In this document: positions 28,533-38,667 of the stretch, in pieces | How the letters are laid out: every line of letters starts with the position of its first letter | Numbering within the stretch: position 1 is the stretch's first letter | Assembly (NCBI RefSeq): GCF_003627755.1 | Contig: NZ_CP032694.1 | Coordinates: 1,479,501 to 1,543,500 of the forward strand | Source of the DNA: Rhizobium jaguaris | Lineage (GTDB): Bacteria > Pseudomonadota > Alphaproteobacteria > Rhizobiales > Rhizobiaceae | Direction: 5' to 3' | Length of the DNA stretch: 64,000 nt | The notes under the pieces: generated by a model | Told to the model about the DNA's origin: nothing | Database searches by the model: none | Seen by the model: only the letters and a program-made list of their open reading frames with translations | Position numbers and translations under genes: made by a program

Positions 28533-28769
28533 ATGAGCGATATCGCAGAACGCGTAAAGAAAATTGTTATTGATCATCTTGGCGTTGACGCCGACAAGGT
28601 TGTTGAAAGCGCCAGCTTCATCGACGATCTGGGCGCGGATTCGCTCGACACCGTCGAACTGGTCATGGCCTTTGAAGAAGAATTCGGCGTTGAAATCCCC
28701 GATGATGCTGCCGACTCGATCCTGACGGTCGGTGACGCGGTAAAGTTCATTGAAAAGGCCCAGGCCTAA
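28533..28769 (+). CDS. acpP: Acyl carrier protein
   Basis: 78 residues, [18 protein letters not shown], with the phosphopantetheine attachment site [19 protein letters not shown] (Ser37) and the acidic helix II typical of bacterial ACP. It carries acyl intermediates of type II fatty acid synthesis. The ATG at 28533 follows GAGG by 8 nt. The gene lies between fabG and fabF, the usual order. The 78-residue length and AcpP-like sequence indicate the housekeeping ACP, not NodF or AcpXL. Confidence 0.97.
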   Translation: MSDIAERVKKIVIDHLGVDADKVVESASFIDDLGADSLDTVELVMAFEEEFGVEIPDDAADSILTVGDAVKFIEKAQA

Positions 28770-28787
28770 TTATTTGCGCTTTGTAAG

Positions 28788-28810
28788 GGGCGGGCTCTCT
28801 GAGTCCGCCC
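28788..28810 (+). terminator. Hairpin between acpP and fabF
   Basis: GGGCGGGCTC pairs with GAGTCCGCCC (10 bp, one G-U) around TCT, followed by TATTTCG. It lies 18 bp after acpP. It fits a weak or leaky terminator that lets acpP be expressed above fabF, a common need because ACP is very abundant. Confidence 0.5.
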
Positions 28811-28883
28811 TATTTCGTCCGGCTGGGTCGGACGGATCATATTCATACGCATGGCATTATAAAAAGACGGGGGTCTGCGGGCG

Positions 28884-30146
28884 ATGAGACGTGTCGTTAT
28901 CACGGGTACCGGCATGGTATCACCTTTGGGCTGTGGCACTGAGGTGTCATGGGCGCGCTTGATCGCTGGACATAACGGCGCGCGTCTTGTGACGGAATTC
29001 GAGGTCGAGGATCTCGCGGCGAAGATTGCCTGCCGCGTTCCCGTCGGCGATGGCAGCGACGGCACATTCAATGCCGATGACTGGATGGAGCCGAAGGAAC
29101 AGCGCAAGGTCGACCCTTTCATCATTTACGGCATGGCTGCCGCCGATATGGCGCTGAACGATGCCGGCTGGCATCCGACATCCGATGAAGACCAGATCGC
29201 CACCGGCGTGATGATCGGCTCTGGCATTGGCGGCCTGGAAGGCATTGTCGAGGCCGGCTATACCCTGCGTGACAAGGGGCCGCGGCGGATCTCGCCCTTC
29301 TTCATTCCCGGTCGCCTCATCAATCTCGTTTCCGGCCAGGTTTCTATCCGCCACAAGCTGCGCGGCCCGAACCATGCGGTGGTCACGGCATGCTCGACCG
29401 GCGCACACGCGATCGGCGATGCAGCCCGCCTGATCATGCTCGGCGATGCGGACGTCATGGTCGCCGGCGGCGCAGAAGCTCCGGTTTGCCGTATCGCGCT
29501 CGCCGGCTTTGCCGCCTGCAAGGCGCTGTCGACGCAGCACAACGACGATCCGCATAAAGCTTCGCGCCCCTATGACCGCGACCGTGACGGCTTCGTCATG
29601 GGTGAGGGCGCGGGGATCGTCGTGCTGGAAGAGCTGGAGCATGCTAAGGCGCGCGGCGCCAAGATCTATGCCGAAGTCGTCGGCTATGGTCTTTCCGGCG
29701 ACGCCCATCACATTACTGCGCCATCGGAAGACGGCGAAGGCGCGTTCCGATGCATGACCTCGGCCCTGAAGCGCGCCGGGCTGACGCCGGCAGACGTCGA
29801 CTACATCAATGCGCATGGCACCTCGACAATGGCCGACACGATCGAGCTCGGCGCTGTCGAGCGGCTGGTCGGCAATGCTGCCTCCAAGATTTCGATGTCG
29901 TCGACCAAGTCGGCGACCGGCCATCTCCTTGGAGCCGCCGGTGCGATCGAGGCGATCTTCTCGACGCTTGCCATTCGCGACAATATCGCGCCGCCGACAC
30001 TGAATCTCGATAATCCGGAACGCGAGACGGCCATCGATCTCGTTCCGCATAAGGCCCGTAAGCGGGACATCAATGTCGCACTGTCGAATTCCTTCGGATT
30101 CGGCGGTACGAACGCATCACTTGTCCTGCGTCGTTATGAGGCATAA
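28884..30146 (+). CDS. fabF: 3-oxoacyl-ACP synthase II (FabF)
   Basis: 420 residues. It has the condensing-enzyme triad: Cys170 in VVTACSTGAHAIG, His near 310 in YINAHGTSTMADTIE and His near 347 in TGHLLGAAGAIEA. The C-terminal NSFGFGGTNASL motif is intact. It elongates acyl-ACP with malonyl-ACP. Length and motifs match FabF rather than FabB, whose sequence also shares the triad. Confidence 0.96.
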   Translation: MRRVVITGTGMVSPLGCGTEVSWARLIAGHNGARLVTEFEVEDLAAKIACRVPVGDGSDGTFNADDWMEPKEQRKVDPFIIYGMAAADMALNDAGWHPTSDEDQIATGVMIGSGIGGLEGIVEAGYTLRDKGPRRISPFFIPGRLINLVSGQVSIRHKLRGPNHAVVTACSTGAHAIGDAARLIMLGDADVMVAGGAEAPVCRIALAGFAACKALSTQHNDDPHKASRPYDRDRDGFVMGEGAGIVVLEELEHAKARGAKIYAEVVGYGLSGDAHHITAPSEDGEGAFRCMTSALKRAGLTPADVDYINAHGTSTMADTIELGAVERLVGNAASKISMSSTKSATGHLLGAAGAIEAIFSTLAIRDNIAPPTLNLDNPERETAIDLVPHKARKRDINVALSNSFGFGGTNASLVLRRYEA

Positions 30147-30161
30147 AAACAGCGCGTAATT

Positions 30162-30294
30162 CCGAAAAGCAGGGAGTGCTTTTCGGCAAGGCCATGCGCC
30201 ATCCTTGAATGTTACTGCGTCCTTCGCGTGTCCCATGGGATGCGCGAAGGAATGTCTGATCGGTCGAAAGCGGATCTTCAGCAGGCTCCGCTTT
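30162..30294 (+). repeat. Three consecutive hairpins between fabF and mltG
   Basis: CCGAAAAGCA/TGCTTTTCGG (30162-30186) is a perfect 10-bp stem. TCCTTCGCG/CGCGAAGGA (30220-30251) is a 9-bp stem with an inner CCCATGGG palindrome. AAAGCGGA/TCCGCTTT (30267-30294) is an 8-bp stem followed by ATCTTC. They fill most of the 203-bp gap. Only the last has a moderately T-rich 3' side. They could be a staged terminator or RNA-stability elements. Confidence 0.5.
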
Positions 30295-30349
30295 ATCTTC
30301 TGAACCTGCTTTTTGCCGCATTGATTGGTCAAAGAGCAGGCAACGACAA

Positions 30350-31594
30350 ATGAAGGGATTGCCGGTGAGCGATACGAACCAGAACAACGGAACTCCGAAC
30401 GGGCAGAAGGGGCCGATCATCCCGAAATCGGCCAATGAAGCTCTGCGTCCGGAGCGTGTTCCGGACCCGCCGAAGCGCTCCCGCAAAGCCCGCAGCCAGA
30501 TGGTGATCTTCCTGAACTTTCTGATGACGCTGGTCGTTTTCGTCGTCATTGCAGCTGTCATCGGAACCTACTATGCGATTTCGACTTATCAGGCAGCCGG
30601 GCCGCTGACCACCAACACCAATTTCATCGTACGCCCTGGCGCCAGCGTCAACGAGATCGCCACCCGCCTGGAGGCCAGCAACATCATCTCCGATGCCCGC
30701 ATCTTCCGCTATCTGACGGCAACCTATCTGCACAATGGCGAAACGCTGCGGCAGGGCGAATACGAGATCAAGGCTGGCGCTTCCATGAAGGATATCATGG
30801 AGCTTTTGAAGTCCGGCAAGTCGATCCTCTATTCGGTCACCTTGCCGGAAGGGCTGACGGTACGGCAAATATTCAACAAGCTGCAGGCCGACCCGGTACT
30901 GGAAGGCGATCTGCCCTCTGCCTTGCCACCGGAAGGCAGCCTGGAACCCAATACCTATAAATTCACACGCGGCGCGAAGCGCACGGAAATCATCGATCAG
31001 ATGAAGGCAGCGCAAGAAAAACTGATCGATGAGATATGGGACAAGCGCGATCCGGCACTGCCGCTGACGAATAAGCGGGATCTGGTCACCTTGGCGTCGA
31101 TCGTTGAAAAGGAGACCGGGCTTGCGGATGAGCGCGCCCATGTGGCGTCCGTCTTCCTCAACCGTCTCGGCAAGGGCATGCGCCTGCAATCCGACCCGAC
31201 GGTCATCTATGGGCTCTTCGGTGGCGACGGCAAGCCGGCCGATCGCCCGATCTTCCAATCGGACCTCAAAAAAGAAACGGCCTACAACACCTACCTCATC
31301 AAGGGCCTGCCGCCGACTCCGATCGCCAATCCGGGCAAGGATGCGCTCGACGCGGTTGCCAACCCCTGGAAGACACAGGACCTCTATTTTGTTGCCGACG
31401 GCACGGGTGGCCACGTCTTCGCCGCGACGCTGGAAGATCACAACGCCAACGTCAAGCGCTGGCGTAAGCTCATAGCGGAAAAGGGTGAGGATCCGAGCGC
31501 GATCGCGGTTGACGGTCAGCCGGACGACAGCGGCGCTACCGCCGCTGGTGGGGGCGCTGCTTCCGGCACACAGCAGAAAAAGAAGACGAACTAA
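30350..31594 (+). CDS. mltG: Endolytic transglycosylase MltG (YceG-like)
   Basis: 414 residues from ATG 30350. A GTG at 30365 (MSDTNQNNGTPNG...) has AAGGGA about 6 nt upstream and is an equally or more likely start. A cytoplasmic N-terminus precedes one membrane helix (about residues 50-70). The LysM-like region (FIVRPGASVNEIATRLEASN) and the YceG catalytic domain with LASIVEKETGL (catalytic Glu) and LQSDPTVIYG follow. MltG cuts nascent glycan strands to set their length. The C-terminus is a low-complexity Gly/Ala tail. Confidence 0.93.
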   Translation: MKGLPVSDTNQNNGTPNGQKGPIIPKSANEALRPERVPDPPKRSRKARSQMVIFLNFLMTLVVFVVIAAVIGTYYAISTYQAAGPLTTNTNFIVRPGASVNEIATRLEASNIISDARIFRYLTATYLHNGETLRQGEYEIKAGASMKDIMELLKSGKSILYSVTLPEGLTVRQIFNKLQADPVLEGDLPSALPPEGSLEPNTYKFTRGAKRTEIIDQMKAAQEKLIDEIWDKRDPALPLTNKRDLVTLASIVEKETGLADERAHVASVFLNRLGKGMRLQSDPTVIYGLFGGDGKPADRPIFQSDLKKETAYNTYLIKGLPPTPIANPGKDALDAVANPWKTQDLYFVADGTGGHVFAATLEDHNANVKRWRKLIAEKGEDPSAIAVDGQPDDSGATAAGGGAASGTQQKKKTN

Positions 31595-31700
31595 TCTTAG
31601 CTGCGCAGTGCTTTCGGGCGCACGGCGTAGCCTCACCTTGCATTGGTCCATGGTCTTCTGATTTTCAAGGGATTTTGGACGAGAACTATCGGAGGCTTGC

Positions 31701-32588
31701 ATGGTATTGCAGTCCATGACCGGTTTTGCCCGGCGTGAAGGAACGAGCGGCCGCTCGCGTTGGGCCTGGGAGCTGCGATCGGTCAACGGCAAGGGTCTGG
31801 ATTTGCGTCTGCGGCTGCCGCCGGGGTTGGAGCGCGTGGAAACCGATGTACGCAAGCTCATCACCGACAAGTTTTCGCGCGGCAACCTGCAGGTCGGCCT
31901 CTCCCTATCCGTCGATGAAAGCCGCGTCGAAGCGGTCGTCAATCAGGACGCGCTGGCGACGGTAATGGCGTTGCGCGGCCAACTCGCCGGCGTCATCGAT
32001 CCTGCGCCGCTGCGCCTGGACACGCTGCTCGCCATCCGTGGCCTCGTCGAATTCAAGGAAGCCGAGGAGAGCGAAGAAGCGCTTGCATCGCGCGACGCCG
32101 ACATCATGGCGGGCCTCGAGGCTGCGCTGGTCGATCTCAGCGATATGCGCCGGCGGGAAGGGCAGGCGCTTGGGCAAATCCTGCTCGGCCATGTCGCCGT
32201 TATCGAGACGCTGACGCTGACGGTGGAGCGCGACCCGTCGCGTTCGCCGCAGGAGATCGCTGCGAGGCTGCAGACGCAGGTTGCCATGCTCCTGGACGGG
32301 ACCTCCGGCCTGGACCGTGACCGGCTGCATGCCGAGGCCGCTCTCATCGCCACCAGGGCCGATCTGCGCGAGGAAATCGACCGGCTGAAAGCGCATGTCG
32401 CGGCGGCTCGCGATCTTATCGCCAAGGGCGGACCTGTCGGACGTAAGCTTGATTTCCTTGCACAGGAATTTAACCGGGAATCGAATACTATCTGTTCGAA
32501 GTCGAATGCCGCAGCGGTCACTGCCGCCGGCATCGAATTGAAGGTGGTCATCGACCAGTTCCGCGAACAGGTCCAGAACTTGGAGTAA
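31701..32588 (+). CDS. YicC family endoribonuclease-like protein
   Basis: 295 residues. The N-terminal MVLQSMTGFARREG and WELRSVNGKGLDLRLRLP and the C-terminal FLAQEFNRESNTICSKSN are YicC family signatures (YicC-like and DUF1732 domains). E. coli YicC has been linked to RNA cleavage of a small RNA; the role in rhizobia is unknown. GGAGG lies 6 nt before the start. It ends 3 bp before gmk, so co-translation is likely, as in many proteobacteria. Confidence 0.93.
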   Translation: MVLQSMTGFARREGTSGRSRWAWELRSVNGKGLDLRLRLPPGLERVETDVRKLITDKFSRGNLQVGLSLSVDESRVEAVVNQDALATVMALRGQLAGVIDPAPLRLDTLLAIRGLVEFKEAEESEEALASRDADIMAGLEAALVDLSDMRRREGQALGQILLGHVAVIETLTLTVERDPSRSPQEIAARLQTQVAMLLDGTSGLDRDRLHAEAALIATRADLREEIDRLKAHVAAARDLIAKGGPVGRKLDFLAQEFNRESNTICSKSNAAAVTAAGIELKVVIDQFREQVQNLE

Positions 32589-32591
32589 GCT

Positions 32592-33254
32592 ATGAAGCCG
32601 GCGACATCCACATCCATTTCGATTGCCCGCCGGGGGCTGATGCTTGCCATTTCCTCGCCCTCAGGTGCGGGGAAATCGACGATCGCGCGCACCTTGTTGG
32701 AGACCGACAAGCAGATTGGTCTATCCGTCAGCGTCACGACGCGGCAACGGCGGCCGAGTGAGATTGCCGGCATACATTATCATTTTGTCTCGCTGCGGGA
32801 ATTCGAGCGGCTTCGCGATTCCGACTCGTTGCTCGAATGGGCAGAGGTGCATGGCAATTTCTACGGCACGCCGCGCGAGCCGGTGGAGACGGCGATGGCC
32901 GAGGGCCGCGACATGCTCTTCGATATCGACTGGCAGGGCGCGCAGCAACTGCAGGAGAAGATGCCTGCCGATGTCGTATCGATCTTCGTGCTGCCGCCTA
33001 CCATGACGGAGCTGCAATCGCGCTTGCACCGCCGCGCCGAAGATTCCGAAGAGGTAATCGCCACGCGGCTTGCCAATTCCAGGGCCGAGATCGCCCATTG
33101 GCGCGAGTATGATTATGTCATCATCAACGATGATCTGGACGCTGCTTTCGACGCGGTTCAGTCGATCGTCAAGGCCGAGCGCCTGCGCCGCGACCGCCGC
33201 CACGGCATGTTCGACTTCGTTCGTGGTCTGCTGGAAGAAACGCCGAAGCTCTGA
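32592..33254 (+). CDS. gmk: Guanylate kinase
   Basis: 220 residues, P-loop [10 protein letters not shown] (about residues 21-30), followed by [11 protein letters not shown] and IHYHFVS, the GMP-binding region of guanylate kinase. Then [18 protein letters not shown] and [12 protein letters not shown]. It converts GMP to GDP. The GGAG ribosome-binding site lies inside the end of the preceding yicC gene. Converges with rsmA after only 7 bp, with no visible terminator in between. Confidence 0.97.
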   Translation: MKPATSTSISIARRGLMLAISSPSGAGKSTIARTLLETDKQIGLSVSVTTRQRRPSEIAGIHYHFVSLREFERLRDSDSLLEWAEVHGNFYGTPREPVETAMAEGRDMLFDIDWQGAQQLQEKMPADVVSIFVLPPTMTELQSRLHRRAEDSEEVIATRLANSRAEIAHWREYDYVIINDDLDAAFDAVQSIVKAERLRRDRRHGMFDFVRGLLEETPKL

Positions 33255-33261
33255 ACAGCCA

Positions 33262-34089
33262 TCAAAGGCAGTTTGCCAGCCGGCAGAATTCTTCGACGGA
33301 AAGCGTTTCGGCGCGTCGCTGAGGGTCGATCTCGGCTTTTCGCAGTAGTGCTTCACCACCGAGCGGCTTCAGGCTCTGCCGCAGCATCTTGCGCCGTTGA
33401 CCGAAGGCGGCCTGCGTCACCTTTTCCAAATTGTCGACGGAGCAGGGGATCGGATTTTCCTTAGGCGTCAGATGCACGACCGTCGAGACTACCTTCGGCG
33501 GCGGCGTGAAGGCCTGCGGCGGCACGTCGAACGCCATGTGCGCATTCGTGCGCCAGCCGCAGAGAACGCCGAGACGGCCATAGTGATCATCATCCTCATC
33601 GGCGACGATCCGTTGGCCGACCTCCTTCTGGAACATCAGCGTCAGCGATTGCCAGAAGGGCGGCCAATGATTTGGCAGGAGCCAGTTCACCAGCAACTGC
33701 GTGCCGACATTATAGGGCAGGTTGGCGATAATGTTGACCGGACCTTCGGGCGCCAGCGCCGCAAAATCCGTCTTCAGCGCGTCGCCCTCGATGACGTCCA
33801 GCCGGCCGGGATAGTGATCGGCAATCTCGGCGAGCGCCGGCAGGCAGCGCGGGTCGCGCTCCACGGCAATGACCTTGGCGGCTCCGAGAGCTAGAATGGC
33901 ACGCGTCAGCCCGCCTGGCCCCGGTCCAACTTCGAAGACGGTAACGCCGTCAAGCGATCCGGCAGTGCGGGCGACCTTTTGTGTCAGATTGAGATCGAGC
34001 AGAAAGTTCTGCCCGAGCGCTTTGCGCGCATCGAGGCCGTGGCGCTGGATCACGTCGCGAAGCGGCGGCAGACCGTCGAGTGCGGCCAT
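33262..34089 (-). CDS. rsmA: 16S rRNA dimethyladenosine transferase
   Basis: 275 residues: [10 protein letters not shown] near residue 24 and the SAM site [14 protein letters not shown] (51-64), then NLPYNVGT as the FxPxPxV-type adenine-binding region. RsmA/KsgA dimethylates two adjacent adenosines in helix 45 of 16S rRNA. Its ATG overlaps the pdxA stop as TGATG. Last gene of the lpt-surA-pdxA-rsmA chain. Confidence 0.96.
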   Translation of the reverse strand: MAALDGLPPLRDVIQRHGLDARKALGQNFLLDLNLTQKVARTAGSLDGVTVFEVGPGPGGLTRAILALGAAKVIAVERDPRCLPALAEIADHYPGRLDVIEGDALKTDFAALAPEGPVNIIANLPYNVGTQLLVNWLLPNHWPPFWQSLTLMFQKEVGQRIVADEDDDHYGRLGVLCGWRTNAHMAFDVPPQAFTPPPKVVSTVVHLTPKENPIPCSVDNLEKVTQAAFGQRRKMLRQSLKPLGGEALLRKAEIDPQRRAETLSVEEFCRLANCL

Positions 34090-35114
34090 CAGTGATTGCT
34101 TTCCGTCGCGCGACTGATCTCACAAGCCAGCTTGAGGGCTGCCACGAGACTGTCCTCCTTGGCGACGCCCTTGCCGGCGATGCCGAAGGCGGTGCCATGG
34201 TCGGGCGAGGTGCGGACAAAGGGGAGGCCAAGCGTAACATTGACGGAATCGTCGAAGCCGAGCGCCTTGGCCGGAATCAAAGCCTGATCATGATACATGC
34301 AGACAGCGACGTCATAGCGACGGCGGGCATCGTCATGGAACATCGTGTCGGCGGGCAGGGGGCCAAAGGCATCGATGCCTTCGTTACGAAGTACTTCGAT
34401 CGCCGGGCGGATGATGTCCTCATCCTCCTTGCCGATGGCGCCGCTCTCGCCGGCATGCGGATTGAGACCGGCAACGGCAAGGCGCGGCTTTGCGATGCCG
34501 AAACGCGTCTTGAGATCGTGGTCGGTGATCCGGCAGGTTTCGACGATGAGGTCAGAGGTTAGAGCCTGCGGCACATCCTTCAGCGGAATGTGGATGGTGA
34601 CGGGAATTGCCCGCAGCTTCGGTCCGGCCAGCAGCATGACCGGCATCACTGGCTTGCCTGTGGCGCGCGACGCAAGATCGGCAAGGAATTCGGTGTGGCC
34701 GGGAAAGCCGAAACCGGCGTCGTAGAGAACCGATTTTGCGATCGGATTGGTCACAACCGCGGCGGTTTCTCCCTTCATGCTGAGCGAGACAGCCATCTCG
34801 ATCGCTGCAATCGTCGCTTTGGCCGTTACGACATGCGGTTCGCCGGCAACCACATCCATGCCGGCAGCGATCGGCAATATCGGCAGCGCTTCTGAGAAGA
34901 CATCAGTGGCAGTCGACGCATCGGCTTCCCGCAGCGGCACGGTCAGGTTCAACTGGCGCGCTCGCGCCGCAAGAACATTCGGGTCGCCGAGAAACAGAAA
35001 GGGCGTCAAACCAAGCTCGCGGCGGCGAAGCCAGGCGGCGAGCGTGATATCAGGTCCGATACCTGCTGGATCCCCCTGCGTGAGTGCGAGGGGGCGGGAA
35101 GGGCGCGAGGGCAT
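34089..35114 (-). CDS. pdxA: 4-hydroxythreonine-4-phosphate dehydrogenase
   Basis: 341 residues. [20 protein letters not shown] at the N-terminus, the GHTEFLAD region with a metal-binding His, and [20 protein letters not shown] are PdxA signatures. The enzyme works in pyridoxal phosphate synthesis. The surA-like gene ends 8 bp upstream and rsmA starts inside its stop codon. The surA-pdxA-ksgA gene order is the same as in E. coli. Confidence 0.96.
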   Translation of the reverse strand: MPSRPSRPLALTQGDPAGIGPDITLAAWLRRRELGLTPFLFLGDPNVLAARARQLNLTVPLREADASTATDVFSEALPILPIAAGMDVVAGEPHVVTAKATIAAIEMAVSLSMKGETAAVVTNPIAKSVLYDAGFGFPGHTEFLADLASRATGKPVMPVMLLAGPKLRAIPVTIHIPLKDVPQALTSDLIVETCRITDHDLKTRFGIAKPRLAVAGLNPHAGESGAIGKEDEDIIRPAIEVLRNEGIDAFGPLPADTMFHDDARRRYDVAVCMYHDQALIPAKALGFDDSVNVTLGLPFVRTSPDHGTAFGIAGKGVAKEDSLVAALKLACEISRATESNH

Positions 35115-35122
35115 CGGAGCGA

Positions 35123-36070
35123 TCAGCGATAAAGGATCTGCGCCTTGGAGCGCAGTTCGTCGACGTACTTCTTGTCGTTGGCGCTGACGCCCTGGGCATT
35201 CGCCTTGCCGATATCTTCGGCGCGGAAGACGGCGGCCGCGGCAACGTCGTCGTTGACCTGGCGCTGTGAGCAGATGGCGACATATTCGACGCCGCGATCG
35301 GTCACGATCGCATCGGTCGTATTGCCCTTGGCCTTCTCAAGCAGCGGCTTCCACGCTTCCGGAAGATCGGGGGCGAGGACGCGGCCCAGATCCTGGACGG
35401 AGACGTCATGCATTGTTGCGGCAAAGACTTTCGCCTGATCGCAACCGGGGAACTTTGCCCGTGACGCCTCCGCTTCGGCCTTGCGTTGGCCGAGAATTGC
35501 GTTGCGCTTTGCAGTCGGAACAACGAAGACCATCTGCTTCAGGAAATATTCCGTCGTGACCGGCTTCGTCTTGTTTTCCGTCATGCGCGTCACGAGGTCG
35601 TCATTCGACATGCGGCCGCCGCTCGAGCCGAAGCGGGCATTGACGACGCGCGGCCAGCTCATGGAAATGGCAATATAGGATTTAAAGTGATCGACGGTGA
35701 CGCCCATCTTGTCCAGGATCTGTCCAAGCTGCTGCGGCGACATTTTGTTGCTGGTGGCGAAACGGGCAAAAGCGTTGTCGACGTCCGTCGTCGACACCGA
35801 CATGTGCACGCGGGCAATTTCCGAACGCTTCAGCGTCTCATCGACGAGTTGCTCTTGCGCCAGCTTGTTGAGATCGCCTTTCGCATGCTGCAATTTCAGG
35901 AAGTTGATGCGCTTGGCGATATCGCCCGATGTGATGACCGTGTTGTTGACGACGACCTTCACCTCACTTGCCGCGAAGGCAACATCGCTGCTTGGTACGG
36001 CAAAAGTGGCCATAACCAACGCTACGGCGCCGAATAGCATAGCGCGCTTCGGTGTCTTTCCAGAGAACAT
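35123..36070 (-). CDS. SurA-like periplasmic chaperone (SurA N-terminal domain protein)
   Basis: 315 residues from ATG 36070 (AAGGGG upstream). A signal peptide ([20 protein letters not shown], cleavage likely after AFA) is followed by a SurA-type N-terminal domain: [20 protein letters not shown]. The second half (about 160-290) resembles a single divergent PPIase region ([12 protein letters not shown] ... [20 protein letters not shown] ... ICSQRQV) but clear parvulin active-site residues are not obvious. Location between lptD and pdxA matches E. coli lptD-surA-pdxA-ksgA, supporting a role in folding outer-membrane proteins such as LptD. Confidence 0.85.
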   Translation of the reverse strand: MFSGKTPKRAMLFGAVALVMATFAVPSSDVAFAASEVKVVVNNTVITSGDIAKRINFLKLQHAKGDLNKLAQEQLVDETLKRSEIARVHMSVSTTDVDNAFARFATSNKMSPQQLGQILDKMGVTVDHFKSYIAISMSWPRVVNARFGSSGGRMSNDDLVTRMTENKTKPVTTEYFLKQMVFVVPTAKRNAILGQRKAEAEASRAKFPGCDQAKVFAATMHDVSVQDLGRVLAPDLPEAWKPLLEKAKGNTTDAIVTDRGVEYVAICSQRQVNDDVAAAAVFRAEDIGKANAQGVSANDKKYVDELRSKAQILYR

Positions 36071-36073
36071 CAA

Positions 36074-36276
36074 CTACCCCTTCCCAAAGGTCCTTGTCCG
36101 CACCGCGTCATATTGGGACGCCTTTGGCGCAATACGGTAATTTTGCGCCAATATCTACAACAAGCACGACGAATTGCAAAATCCTTGCGGCGAAACAATG
36201 ACGCGGAGGGGAATGGCGATCCGATTCAAAGCAAAAGGGCCGGCTTCTAAGCCGGCCCTTTTTAAGATTTGATTGA
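36074..36276. other. lptD-surA intergenic region with hairpins
   Basis: Besides the lptD terminator, it holds TTGGCGCAA/TTGCGCCAA (36124-36151, 9-bp stem) and GCGTC/GACGC (36105-36121). Both lie upstream of the surA-like start on the minus strand and would be in its leader if it has its own promoter here. Confidence 0.4.
36233..36262 (-). terminator. Rho-independent terminator after lptD
   Basis: AAAAGGGCCGGCT pairs with AGCCGGCCCTTTT (13 bp) around a small TCTA loop. On the minus strand the stem ends in TTTT. It lies 15 bp beyond the lptD stop, so the surA-pdxA-rsmA genes may be separately transcribed or reached by read-through. Confidence 0.75.
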
Positions 36277-38667
36277 TCAGAACGTAGCGTCCTGGACGTT
36301 GCCAAGATTGACGTCGCCGAGCGTGCGGAATGTTATGCGGGCTCCAATAGACCAATCGCTTCCCGATTGGTTCGTTGAATCCTTCTTGTCCAGGAAGGAA
36401 ACGGTGAAGATCGTGCATTCGTCCGCATAGGACAGGCCGACACCCTGACGCGTGATCTGGCTGTCGTTGAGGTCGTAGCTGACCGTGCCAAAGACAGACC
36501 AATATTCCTTGAATTTGATCTGGGCGCGAGTCTGGATTTCGTCCTGATCCGTGGTGAAGCCATATTGCGGCTGAGCGGCGATATGGGTGTAGGTCAGCGA
36601 GGTCTGGAAGGCGTCGTTCGCAAAGCCCACCTGGGTATCGCCGCGACGGAATGCGAAATCCTTTTCGTCGAAGCGGTAGGACGTCGAGAGCGAGATGCCC
36701 TGCGGAGTGGTGAGACCGAACATGGTCACATAATCGGAGCGGGTGGTTTCTAGCCCTGATTCCGAACCGGCCCAGACCAGATCGTCCGATGCGAACGAAT
36801 TGCGCCCGGCAAGCTGGAACGATTCACCGAAGATGCTCTGCAACTTGTAGCCGCTGTCGAAGCTGCCGGTATAGCGCCAGCCAACGTTGGCGCGGGTGCC
36901 ACCCTCGATGCGATCATAGCCGGAGAACTTGTCGCGGTCGAACAGATTGGTCGCATCGAAGACGAAGCTCTGCGCGTCCTCATTCGGCAGTTGCCCGGCC
37001 AGCGTCTCGTTCGGACGCACATAAATCTGCGCGATCGGCTCGAACACATGCGTGCTGTTGCTGGTCGTGATGAGGAAGGGATATTTGGCTTCGAGGCCGG
37101 CCGTCAGCATGCCACGCGTGGCATAGTCGCTGGTATCGAAATTGCCGGGATAGCTGAAGGATGAACCCAACGAGTTGGGCGAATCCATATTCAGGCCATA
37201 GACGTCGCCGCGGGCTGCGAGCAGCGGTGTCAGCACCAGACCTTGATCGGTGGTAAAGGTACGCTGCCACTGCAATTCCGTGCTGAGGCGCGTATCGCTG
37301 CCGGGAAGACCGAGAAAGCGGTCGTTCAGGTTGGCGTCGCCGAGATTGTTGACGTTATCCAGCACGGAGGCCTTGTCGCGCGATAGGTGCGTGAAATTCA
37401 CGTTTGCGGACAGTTCGCCGCCGTAGACCGACTTCGGATCGACATAGTGATAGTCGATGGTCGGATAGACGACCGCTTGCTGCTTTTCAGCAGTGCTGTT
37501 GTTATCGGCATCCTGAATGTCATAGTAGAAGGCGCGCATATCGAAAAAATTGCGCTTGCCAAGACCGGTCAAATAGATGTCGTTCGTATGGGTGCTCTGG
37601 TTGAGACCTTGTAAGCCATAGGTGCGCGAAAAGTTATTGTCGCTTTGCACCATGACATCCCAGCCGAATGTCCAGCGAGGGTTGATCCTGAAATCGGCTT
37701 TCGAGTTGATCACGCCGCGGGTCTTGTTTTCGGCATCACTGGTGCCGGCGGTGAACTGCCCGGGGCTCATCTGATTGATACCGGCGACGCGCAGAATATG
37801 CGTACCGTTTTCAAAGCGTTGCCGGAATTCGCCTTCGAGCAGCAAGCCTTGGCTTGTATAGCCTGTGGCGCTGATCGTCGCGTCCATGCTCGGCGAGATC
37901 ACGTAGTAATAAGGAATCTTCAGACCGAAGCCGAGATTCTGCGAGATGCTGGCAGACGGAAACAGGAAGCCGGACTTGCGCTTCACCGTATTGTCGGGAA
38001 CCTCGATCCACGGAACGTAAGCGATCGGCTGGCCGAACAGCTCGAAGCGGGCATGCTCGAGGCGGACGGTATGTGTTACGCCGTTCTGCACCACGCGCTG
38101 CGCCTTGACCTGCCACAGCGGCGCACGGCCTTGTTCGGAGCAGGGCAAACAGGCGGTGTAGACGCCCTTTGTCAGGATCAATTGGTTGCCGCCAACACGT
38201 TCGCCCTTTTCGGCGACCATGCGCGTATTGTCAGGCATTTCAATCCGCAGAGCGTTGACGAAACCGTCGGAGAAGCTGTCGGTGACATCCATTTTGTCGC
38301 CGTACATGCGATTGCCGTCCGGAGTGATCAGCTCGACATTGCCGATCGCCGTCATCCGCCCGCTTTTCTGATTATACTCAACCTTCTGCGCGACCATCCT
38401 ATAGCCGCCATAGTTGATCTGGACCGCGCCGCTCGCGGTGACGATCTGTGTATCCTTGTTGTAGACCAATTCGTTCGACGAAAGGATCAGCTTGGAGCCT
38501 TCCGGCACTTTGACCTTAATGGGAGAGGTCGCAGCGCCAGCGCCGCCGTTATTATTGTTGTCCTGGGCGTAAGCTACGACCGGGCTCATGACAAATGCAT
38601 ACGCAGCCGCGCCCATGACGAGGGCAGCCACAAATTTCCTGATACTCTTGCGGTTGCCTGCCGCCAC
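36277..38667 (-). CDS. lptD: LPS assembly outer-membrane protein LptD
   Basis: 796 residues from GTG 38667, which follows the lptG stop directly, with AGGAGG about 7 nt upstream. A signal peptide (VAALVMGAAAYAFVMSPVVA) is followed by the OstA/LptA-like jellyroll (GSKLILSSNELVYNKDTQIV, VEYNQKSGRMTA) and a long C-terminal beta-barrel. Cys pairs (TACLPCSE near 175, DEC near the C-terminus) may form the disulfides needed for function. LptD with LptE inserts LPS into the outer leaflet. Third gene of lptF-lptG-lptD. Confidence 0.95.
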   Translation of the reverse strand: MAAGNRKSIRKFVAALVMGAAAYAFVMSPVVAYAQDNNNNGGAGAATSPIKVKVPEGSKLILSSNELVYNKDTQIVTASGAVQINYGGYRMVAQKVEYNQKSGRMTAIGNVELITPDGNRMYGDKMDVTDSFSDGFVNALRIEMPDNTRMVAEKGERVGGNQLILTKGVYTACLPCSEQGRAPLWQVKAQRVVQNGVTHTVRLEHARFELFGQPIAYVPWIEVPDNTVKRKSGFLFPSASISQNLGFGLKIPYYYVISPSMDATISATGYTSQGLLLEGEFRQRFENGTHILRVAGINQMSPGQFTAGTSDAENKTRGVINSKADFRINPRWTFGWDVMVQSDNNFSRTYGLQGLNQSTHTNDIYLTGLGKRNFFDMRAFYYDIQDADNNSTAEKQQAVVYPTIDYHYVDPKSVYGGELSANVNFTHLSRDKASVLDNVNNLGDANLNDRFLGLPGSDTRLSTELQWQRTFTTDQGLVLTPLLAARGDVYGLNMDSPNSLGSSFSYPGNFDTSDYATRGMLTAGLEAKYPFLITTSNSTHVFEPIAQIYVRPNETLAGQLPNEDAQSFVFDATNLFDRDKFSGYDRIEGGTRANVGWRYTGSFDSGYKLQSIFGESFQLAGRNSFASDDLVWAGSESGLETTRSDYVTMFGLTTPQGISLSTSYRFDEKDFAFRRGDTQVGFANDAFQTSLTYTHIAAQPQYGFTTDQDEIQTRAQIKFKEYWSVFGTVSYDLNDSQITRQGVGLSYADECTIFTVSFLDKKDSTNQSGSDWSIGARITFRTLGDVNLGNVQDATF

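Noticed and set aside
30329..31942. 537-codon minus-strand open frame opposite mltG
   Set aside because: Overlaps mltG and the yicC start entirely; low-complexity composition, no motif.
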